From: Spirulina sp. SIO3F2
Lineage (GTDB): Bacteria > Cyanobacteriota > Cyanobacteriia > Cyanobacteriales > Spirulinaceae
Direction: 5' to 3'
NCBI GenBank assembly: GCA_010672165.1
Contig: JAAHHN010000007.1
Location: forward strand, 1-64,000
DNA: 64,000 bases
In this document: one piece after another, positions 44,412 through 53,200 of the stretch
How positions within the stretch are numbered: position 1 is the first letter of the stretch
How the letters are laid out: each line of letters begins with the position of its first letter
Notes under the pieces: model-generated
The model's input: only the letters and a program-made list of their open reading frames with translations
Database searches by the model: none
What the model was told of the DNA's origin: nothing
Translations under genes and position numbers: made by a program

Positions 44412-45719
44412 TTATGACAATACAGGAGATATTTCACTAGAGATCGGCAAGGCAATGATAAAAGTTGTCCCTTCCCCACGGATAGAGTGGCAACGGATTG
44501 TGCCCCCATGTTTTTGAGTAATGATTTGATGCGCGATCGTCATGCCGAGCCCTGTCCCTTGACCCACCGGTTTCGTTGTAAACCCTTGCTCAAAAATTCG
44601 TGCTTTAATATCTGCATCTATCCCACAACCATTATCCTTGATTTTGAGCACAACTTGGTTGTAAAAGTTTATTGTCTGGATGAAAATTTGATTGCAGTCT
44701 TGTTCGATTTCTGTATAGGTTTTACCAAGGTTTTTCTCTTCAATTGCATCAATTGCATTGGCAAGAATATTCATAAATGCCTGATTGAGTTTTTCCCCGT
44801 AACCGATAAGACTTGGAATCTCACCATAGTCTCGTATCATCTTGATCTCTGGTCGGGCGTCACTGGCTTTTAGCCGATTACTTAAGATTGTGATTGTCGC
44901 ATCAAGATTGTTGTGCAAATTAACCGGTTCAGCTTGAGTTTGATCCGCGCGAGAAAAAACGCGTAGCGAGTAGAGAATTTTCTCCAAGCGATCGCTACTA
45001 AGCTGCATTGAGGTTAAAATCTTGACAGAATCTTCTGTGAGAGAACCAATATCTAATTCCTCTAGTTCTACCTGGATCTCAGCAGGTAGTGGTGGAGAAT
45101 TGTTTTGATATAGTGTTAAGGCCTTATAAAAGGCTGTTACCGAGTCTTGGAGCAGCGGAATACTCCCATTAAGAAAGTTAGCCGGATTGCGAATTTCATG
45201 GGCAACCCCCGCAACAATATCCCCCAACGCCGACATCTTCTCACGGTAAAGCAGTTGAGCTTGGGTTCGTTTTAAATCATCTAATGCAATTTGCAACGCT
45301 TCTGTTCGTTTAGCCACCTGCTGTTCAAGATCCCGTTGGAGCCGATAGAGTTGCACATGATTATTGACTCGCACTAAAATTTCTTGATGTCGCAGCGGTT
45401 TAGATAGGTAATCCACTGCACCCAACTTGAGACCCAAAACCTTATGTTCGGTTTCAGTTAAGGCTGTGATAAAGACAATCGGAATATCTTGAAGCTGTGG
45501 ATTGGCTTTAATCAGCCGACAGGTTTCAAATCCATCAAGCTCCGGCATCATGACATCAAGCAGAATGAGTTCGGGCTGAGTCTCCTTCAGCTGAGCTAGG
45601 GCTTCTTTGCCATTCCGGGCAATCAGAACAATATAGCCCGCTTTCTCAAGGCTATCGGAGAGGATTTGACGATTGGTTGGGCTATCCTCAACAATCAGAA
45701 TCTGGGCTGGCGGGTTCAT
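44412..45719 (-). CDS. Response-regulator/histidine-kinase hybrid
   Basis: 435 residues. A receiver domain comes first (Glu11-Asp12, phospho-acceptor Asp55 in LILLDVMMPELDGF, Lys107 in DYLSKP). A coiled-coil linker (about 120-160) and a kinase core follow, with His174 (VAGVAHEIRNPANFL) and an ATPase domain (KIKDNGCGIDADIKARIFEQ). Such receiver-first kinases act as mid-relay proteins. No dedicated partner gene adjoins. It faces the nblS gene convergently across 207 bases. Confidence 0.9.
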   Translation of the reverse strand: MNPPAQILIVEDSPTNRQILSDSLEKAGYIVLIARNGKEALAQLKETQPELILLDVMMPELDGFETCRLIKANPQLQDIPIVFITALTETEHKVLGLKLGAVDYLSKPLRHQEILVRVNNHVQLYRLQRDLEQQVAKRTEALQIALDDLKRTQAQLLYREKMSALGDIVAGVAHEIRNPANFLNGSIPLLQDSVTAFYKALTLYQNNSPPLPAEIQVELEELDIGSLTEDSVKILTSMQLSSDRLEKILYSLRVFSRADQTQAEPVNLHNNLDATITILSNRLKASDARPEIKMIRDYGEIPSLIGYGEKLNQAFMNILANAIDAIEEKNLGKTYTEIEQDCNQIFIQTINFYNQVVLKIKDNGCGIDADIKARIFEQGFTTKPVGQGTGLGMTIAHQIITQKHGGTIRCHSIRGEGTTFIIALPISSEISPVLS

Positions 45720-46021
45720 CTAAATCACCGTTTCTGGGTGAGTTGGGAATGCCACGTTTTAGGACATTCTCTGTGACGTCAATGCTTTCTTTAGCGTACC
45801 AAAACCTTGGTTGTCAAGCTCATCACGACTCATGATGGCTTTAGGGGTACAGATTATCGGTAATCTAAGGGCTGTCATCAGTTAGATTTCAAGCGCTTAC
45901 TATGAGTGACCTACAGCCCCTTTCCTATTTTTTTGGGGCGGGCGCTCTATCTCTTGTCCCGTAAGGCTTCTGGTGTTAACTGACGACGCACCCTAGAGCC
46001 AAACTACCCAACTCATCCAAA
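45720..46021. other. Divergent intergenic region between hybrid kinase and YheT-like gene
   Basis: 302 bases with no coding frame. GAGCCAAACTACC appears at 45996-46008 and again at 46027-46039, straddling the start codon of the next gene. No convincing promoter boxes were picked out. Confidence 0.45.
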
Positions 46022-47050
46022 ATGCTGAGCCAAACTACCGCCCCAGCGCTTACCTTTAAACCCACCTGTCCCTTCCAACCCGTTTGGTGGTGTACAAATC
46101 CCCACGCTCAAACCATTGCGGGTGTTGTTTTCGCCACGACCCCCCGCCTCCCCTGGCAGCGTCAACGCCTTGATACTCCCGATGGGGACTTCCTCGACAT
46201 CGATCGCCTCCCCGCCCCCAACCCAAAAAGCAGCCCCCGTCTGCTCTTGCTCCACGGCCTTGAAAGCTCGTCCCGGGGCCATGAAGTGCGTAATTTAATG
46301 GCGGCGGGCCAAGCGGCTGGTTGGGAGAGTATTGCGCTGAACTTTCGTACCTGTGGCGGTGAGATGAATCGAGCTGAGCGGGCCTATCATTCCGGTGAGA
46401 CCAATGATCTGGCATGGTTGATCGAACAAGTCTTGCAAGAAGATGCAACTCGCCCCATCCTTGGCATTGGCATTTCCCTTGGGGCGAATGTGTTGTTGAA
46501 ATACTTGGGTGAACAGGGGAAAAATGCCCCAGCTCAGCTCCAAGGCGCGGTGGCCATCTCCACCCCTTTTGACCTTAATCAAGCCACCATTGAAATTGAA
46601 CAAGGGTTTAATTTGCTCTATATGCAGCGCTTTGTGTTGAGCCTCAAACAAAAAGCTTGGACGAAGCAGAAAATTCACCCCCATTTATTTGAGCCGCAGG
46701 TGATTCGCTCCATTCAGACGTTATCAGGATTTGATGAAAAAATCACTGCCCCATTGCATGGTTTCGCCAGCGCTCGGGACTATTGGACGCAGTCCAGTTC
46801 CGCCCAATTTTTACCCCATATTCATGTGCCCACGCTCTTGATTAGCGCCCAAGATGATCCCTTTTGTCCGGGTCATTATTTGCCCTATCAACAAGTGGAA
46901 CAAAATCCGTTTTTGGTGGCATTATTTCCCGAATCTGGAGGCCATGCAGCCTTCATTGATGGCGGCTATCCCTATCGTTTGCAATTTTGGTCTCATCGCC
47001 AAGCGATCGCGTTTTTGCAGCACGTTGGGTCAGGTTTTTCTGAGCGTTAG
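46022..47050 (+). CDS. YheT-type alpha/beta hydrolase
   Basis: 342 residues. It opens with the family signature WWCTNPHAQTIAG. The oxyanion strand is LLLLHGLESSS; the nucleophile Ser152 lies in GIGISLGANVLLK; the acid is Asp278 or Asp279 (ISAQDDPF); and the histidine is His308 (GGHAAFIDGG). The family (AB-hydrolase 4, including YheT and ABHD1/3) comprises probable esterases or lipases of uncertain substrate. It appears monocistronic. A repeat-rich region separates it from the convergent giant gene. Confidence 0.88.
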   Translation: MLSQTTAPALTFKPTCPFQPVWWCTNPHAQTIAGVVFATTPRLPWQRQRLDTPDGDFLDIDRLPAPNPKSSPRLLLLHGLESSSRGHEVRNLMAAGQAAGWESIALNFRTCGGEMNRAERAYHSGETNDLAWLIEQVLQEDATRPILGIGISLGANVLLKYLGEQGKNAPAQLQGAVAISTPFDLNQATIEIEQGFNLLYMQRFVLSLKQKAWTKQKIHPHLFEPQVIRSIQTLSGFDEKITAPLHGFASARDYWTQSSSAQFLPHIHVPTLLISAQDDPFCPGHYLPYQQVEQNPFLVALFPESGGHAAFIDGGYPYRLQFWSHRQAIAFLQHVGSGFSER

Positions 47051-47072
47051 TGCAGCGTTGAGCCTTGCCGCT

Positions 47073-47097
47073 GTTGGGTTTCCTGCGTCAACCCAAC
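47073..47097. repeat. Dispersed hairpin repeat, probable bidirectional terminator
   Basis: GTTGGGTT (47073-47080) and AACCCAAC (47090-47097) pair perfectly around nine bases. The sequence resembles the GTTGGGTTTC...AACCCAACCTACG repeat common between cyanobacterial genes. It lies between two convergent genes, where a terminator is expected. Confidence 0.55.
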
Positions 47098-47122
47098 CTA
47101 CGCCATAAACTGCCGTTCCAAA

Positions 47123-47224
47123 TGTAGGGGTAGTGCCCCCGTGCCTACCCCGATCTTGGCCGCCGACCGATTAACCCTTTGCTATGCAATACACTGGGGC
47201 AACCACGGGGGGATTGCCCCTACA
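47123..47224. repeat. MITE-like element with 21-bp imperfect terminal inverted repeats
   Basis: The 102-base segment begins TGTAGGGGTAGTGCCCCCG and ends with the imperfect reverse complement, 18 of 21 positions matching. GC-rich GTAGGGGC-type palindromes are frequent dispersed repeats in cyanobacteria. No coding capacity. Confidence 0.55.
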
Positions 47225-47239
47225 GAAAAATAATGCAGC

Positions 47240-50200
47240 CTAATCTTTAGTCACCCCATAGTAATCACACATAAACTGAACAATCTGCTGCGTATGGGGC
47301 ACCATGCTGGGCAGCTTTGATTTCACCGCAGTCCGCACCGCATCAGTAAAGGCAACATAGTCGTGAGCTGCTTTTTTGACGGCAGGCGAAGACTCTATGG
47401 TTTTCAGTAGCTCCCAGTTGCTCTTGAGGTTGAGCTGACGGGTAGCTTTGACGATCGGGTCGGCAGCGGCGGCATCAAATTCCGGCAGGATGCGGCTAAC
47501 AAAGGTGACCCGGTGGAATATCCGCCAGCATGTGGGTTGTGGGCCGCTTTGGTTGGTTTGGCGCAGGGCGATCGCGTTAGGGTCGTTGCTTTGGGCCAGC
47601 CAGATGGGGTCGACGACTTTATGGAAGAAGTCTTCAAAGTTGGTGTGGGTGGGTTCTTTGAAGAAGGTCATGAAGCGATAGGCATCGACTTTGCCGGGAC
47701 GCAAAATCGGTTTGCCCAGGGCATCGTAAGCGCCGCCGCCCTCATTCACTTTGGGGTATTTCGCTTTATCGGCGTCGGTAGACACATAAACCTGAAGATC
47801 GCTGTCGCCTTCCACATTGACATTGAGGGCAAAGCTCTCGTCATCGTCTCGCGCTTTGGTCTTCACCACTTCAAGATGACCACCAAAGAGGGCATCGACA
47901 CCAAAGGCAATGCCAACCTTCGCGATCGCGAATTCTCCGTCAATATCGACCCCACCCATGCCAGCGAAGGAGTAAGTCCCAGAGATCGACTCCATCACCC
48001 CCGACAGCTTCTCATTAGATTCAGCATATAGGCCGCCCGCAGCCGTCCAGACGTAAGTATTGACAATGCTGGTTGTCGTCTTGTTGTGAAGCTCTTCATT
48101 ACGGATAGTCTTGGCGCCTGGTTTTGAACTATCTTCTTCGTCATTATTTGAACTATCTTTTTCGTCATCATAGTAGCTTGCCAGGTCTTGAGCCTCCTGC
48201 TCGGCATAATAGGCCGCCAGTTCTTCATTGTTCCGCTCAATTTCTTTTTTCAGTTGATAGGCCTCTTTGGGTTTGAAGTAGCTGTGGGGGCCATAGGTTG
48301 CCGCGTTGGGATAGTCCGGATCGCATTGCACACTGCCGTTTTCTTTCAGGCCCACCTTGCCGTCCAGAGTGCCCTGTTTGGTATAGATCGGGTTGATGGG
48401 GAAGTTGATCAGATTGATATCTTTTGGGATATCGGGGTTCGGCAGCACACGATAGCCCACAAGGGCGTTATTTTGCTCAAGCCGCAACGCAAAGATATCC
48501 ATCGTGTCCGACTTCACCAGGGCAACCCCCGTGTTGTCGGGGATAAAACGGCGACCCACATTGGGGTTAATAAAGGGGCCGTCATCATCTTCCCAAGCGC
48601 CACGCAGCTCAACCGCAGTGACTTGAGTCTGGTTCTGGCCATAGCTGTAGCTTCTCTCGTCCAGGAGGCTATTGGAATAGTCAATGTTGCCTTGTGCCGT
48701 GATCGCAACATCTGATTTTTCAACACTCGTGGCAAATCCTAAGCCCGCCGAACTGTTAGAGTCGAGACCAAAACCCGCACTCAATGCCAGAGATGTATCA
48801 AAGGCAGATTCTTTAGAAGCACCGAAGGTGAACGTCACATCGTTGGTTTGCTCCAGTTCAACGGCGCTCGTTCCGGCATAGTCGGCGGCTTCGCTGTTGA
48901 CGAGGTCAGTGCTGGTGAGGTTTTCGCTGGGGACTGGCGGCGCCCCTTCGATGTAGCCGATGATTTGTGGGTCAGCCTGGACTTGGGCAAGCCATTCAGT
49001 GATGATGTTGCCCACTTTGTAGCCCGTGAGCAGATGCCATGTGCCGTTGCTGATGTAGCTATAGCAGCGTTTCATTGCCCCTGTGAGGGTGCCGTCGGCG
49101 GCATATTGCAAGTCAGCATATTCAGTGATGCTGGGCTGGCTGCTGAGGGTGGCAGCGAGGTCAGAAGCAGCACCCAGATAGCTGACCTGGGGCATTTCTG
49201 GGCCGATGGGCGCGGTAGAAAGAGTTTGCTGGCTAGCATTCAAACCACTAATATGGTTGCCTTGACCGGAGCTGTCTTGACCCACATCTTGGGCATCATC
49301 AAAGGTGTAGTGGGCAAGCAGGTTGGGTTGAGCGCCTTGGAGCGGGCGGAAGAGGTTGTCTTGGAGTTCTTCAGGAGTTCGGACTTGATCCCAAACGCGA
49401 ACTTCATCAAGGGAGAGAGTCCCGGTCTGTGGATTGATGTATGAAGAAGAGATACTCCATTTGTTAGTGGTTTTTAGATGGTCAACAAATGCTGGATTCG
49501 GCGACGCTGACGGAATTTGCTCTGTAGCGATCTGTGAACCGTTGTAATACAGTTCTAAGCTCGAACGTTGGGGGTTGGGGTCATCGATCCAACGAGCGCC
49601 ACGGATTTTTGCATTGTTATCTCCTTTGGCGTCGTAGGCGATGTTGCCGCTGCCTTCCTCCATTGGCCACCAGGCAACCAAACCAGAGGCATCACTGCTG
49701 ATCTTGGCACCGATCGCGGAAGCTGGGCGGACAATCTCCCAGAGGCGAACATCACTGATCGAGCCTTGGTAAGGCGCGACGTTTGGAAACTGACCAATGC
49801 GACAAAAATCACCACTTTCGGCAATCTCACTATCCAAGATATAGCATTGCTCTGCACCCTTGCCTGCTGGATATAATGCAGCCAATTCTATATCAGTCAT
49901 TGTTCCTGCAACATCACCGGACTGAACAATGATCGTGTTTTGGGGTTGCAGATCGCCATCAATGTAAAACTGAACGATAACGCCTTGTTTATAAGTGCGT
50001 TGGTTGTTCTCAATTTGTAAGCCGGAAATGATTTTCCGGGTAATGGCGATTTGATGCTGTCCTGTCGAAAGATTGACTGCTGGATTGCAGTTAAATGTGT
50101 AGAGTGAGCTTGATTTAGTGCTGAAAGCGAATACGACTGAGTGTTGAGTCTTATTTGAGCTATCGTTATAAGTCTTGAGGTAAAGTGCATACGGGCAGAC

Positions 50201-53200
50201 AGAGGTTATTGAGTCTTTTGCAAGAATACCCCCTTCCCAAGGATCACCTTCTGATGAAACCTCCCCAAAGCGTGCCTGTAATGTCACCTCAATGGTCAAG
50301 TCATTGAGAATATTGAGTGAACAGTGGTTGCCGCAGTCTAAATAGGTATCTGAGCGGCCATCAAAAGAGAGTGCGTAGGACTGCTGATAGGTGGCCGCAA
50401 GATGATGCCAGGGCGAAGTTTGCGAGGTCGCACCGATATAGGGGATTTGACTGCGAACAGTGCAGCCTTTGACTGTTGCCTGTGGGTAAAAGTATGAATC
50501 TGATGAGTTGTTTGCGGTCTCCGACGACTGATATTTCCAAAATTCACCATTCTCTCCACCCACATAAAGGGTTGTTATTTTCGAAGCTTCGTCATAGGAA
50601 CCTGCGATCGCAGTGGCTGTTTTACCTGGAAAATCATTGATGATAGTGGCTGATTTTTCAGGAAAACTTGCACTACTATCCTTATTTTTGGTAATATTTA
50701 GAATCCCTTTAGCCTCATCAGATTTGATCGCATATTTTATATTATTAATCGTCACTGATTGTTGGGAGGGGGTAGAAAGTGAAGAAGAAGAAAACGTAAC
50801 TGCTCTGTTCGTTAATGTTTCTATTTTTTCAAAAATATCTGACCAGTTCTTTTCCCCAGCAGACAAATCCTTCCAGAAGGTTTGATCTTCCTCACTTAAA
50901 TCATTAAAATCCCCAGGAAGGTTATTAGCCTTACTGATACCGCAAACAACCTGTGACCAAGTATATTCATCTCCATCGAAGCGCAGGAGAACTTGAGAGC
51001 GAAGCTCCTTATATAAGGTCTCTGCAGCTAGATTGCTATTCCCTTTAAAATTGAGAATTTTCCAATGATGTTGGAAGCTTATTTTTTTTTGAGAAGAGGG
51101 AACAAAAACCTTGATTTCTCCGTTAGATTGAGCGACATATTCCTTGATTTTTGGATTCACAGGATTGTCAACATTATAGCCTTTTAGATTCAGTGATTTT
51201 GGATAAAAAGACAAGTACTCGTTCCATACAAGGTCCTCAGAAGGCGAAGATGCATGGCCTCGCCAAATGTCACCACTTGCCGCCGTATTGTACGTCCGTA
51301 TCGCATAAACGGTAATACGATCTGGAGAGTTAAATACAGAAATCTCACGAAGCTTAAAAATAGAAGGATTTCCACCATTGAGTGATTGATTGATTTCTTT
51401 CCAAGTGTTATTCTGTAACAATAGAGTATATGTACTGGATGCAGCAGAAAAGAACAACCATTGTGACAGAATAAATGAGTCTGAAGCTGCCTCTATGCTC
51501 CAACAGCGCAATGAATTCGCTGTTGAACCCATTAATGACGTTGGTATTGGCATCCAGATCCAGTCACCTGGGTAGGGCATCAAGCCTAATGTAAAGCTTG
51601 GCTCTGCCGAGGACTGACTTTGGTCACGAGCTACCGCCAGAGGCACGGGCGCAAATTCGCCAGTCGCTTTTGATGGTTTCCATGCTTCTTCTTGTTTTTT
51701 CACACTGTATGTTTCGAGCTGCTTTGCATCAAGCTGGACAAAGGTTTCGATCGAGAAATTTTTCTTGATGGGTATAGCCGGAATGCTATGGTCGCCCGTC
51801 AGAGGCCCCTGATACATTTGCCCTTTTAAGGCCGCCGCATCCATCATCCAGCCCCCTTCTTTTGGGGCTTGAACCAAGGCGGTTGCTGGGCCATCAGTGA
51901 CTTGCCCATCCTGACCGGGGGCGACATAGGCGGTGAACAGCGTTGAGCGTTTTTGGCTTGTGCCAACATTGCCAGCCTGGGCGTAGTTATAGGGCAAGCG
52001 ATAAACTGGAATCTTTTTGCCGAACGCGATTGTTGGGTTCGAGACAGTCAGCGTTGCAGGCTCGCCTTGGGTGAGAGCTTGGTCTTCAGACAACGTACAA
52101 TCGATATTTTCAATCTTGAGTTTTGAGCCAGCTTTTAAACTCTGGGTGACAGAAGCTGAAATTGATAAAGCAGAAGCAGCAGACCAATCACTAGATAATT
52201 CCCCAATGTGTTGTTCCCCTTCAGGGATATCCTCGTAGAGGTTGAATTTCACATTCTTCTGAAAATCTTCTAGACCACTAGGAACGTTTGTGGGTATGGG
52301 GAGTGGTATTGGTCGCACCGCCAATGACATTACTAGCCCGGAAGTCTCTGGTTGATCTGCCATCACCATAAAGTAAAAGCTCTCGATCATTAAGACACGC
52401 TTTGAAAGCGAGGTTGGCTGCTTAATTATTCCTTGATAATTTAAGGTATCGTTCTCTTGGGAGTTTGGAGAAGATTTTTGATAGATTAAGTATTCCCCAA
52501 TTTCCCGTCGATCTAGTTTTTGATGATCAGAGTCATATTCAAGTAAATAAACTGATTCCCCTTTCTTGATATCATTGATCCCGACATATGGATAATTCGC
52601 AGTAGTATCTATGAATAATTCGTTGGGCATCTTTACGGAAGAAACTCCGACTTGAATCTTGAACTGCCAAGAGAACTCAGAGCACCAAGCTAAACTACTC
52701 GTTTTTACTGTAATGTTTTTGACAGATTCATGATCAACAAAAGTATCAACCTGTAATGTGTTAAATGCCCCGGCATTAACAGAGCTAATTTCACCCAAGT
52801 AAATTGATGTTAGCCAAACTGACTGTGTTTTTTTTGCTAATACTGGAGTGTTTTTTAAGTCTACAGAAACCGGATTTTCCTTGGTATATGGGAAACCAAG
52901 AACAATAGCAGCTTCATTAGCAACCCAGGGAGCCGCTTCTACATCTTTTTTGACGGTTAGATCTTGTCCGAGAACGTTTAGAGTATCACCAGTATTGAGA
53001 TCTACACTCAATCCGGTTTTACCAAGCGTCAACTTGTTGTCTGAAAATGATACATCATTTAATTGACCAACTTCGATCAGCTCTTGCTCAACCCCATTTA
53101 AGATATTGGCGAGTAAATTAACATCACGAGGCAGACGCTTCCAGGTTTCCGTATCCGGAGTTGAGCCACAAACCAAAATTAAGTCACAAAACTCACTCCC

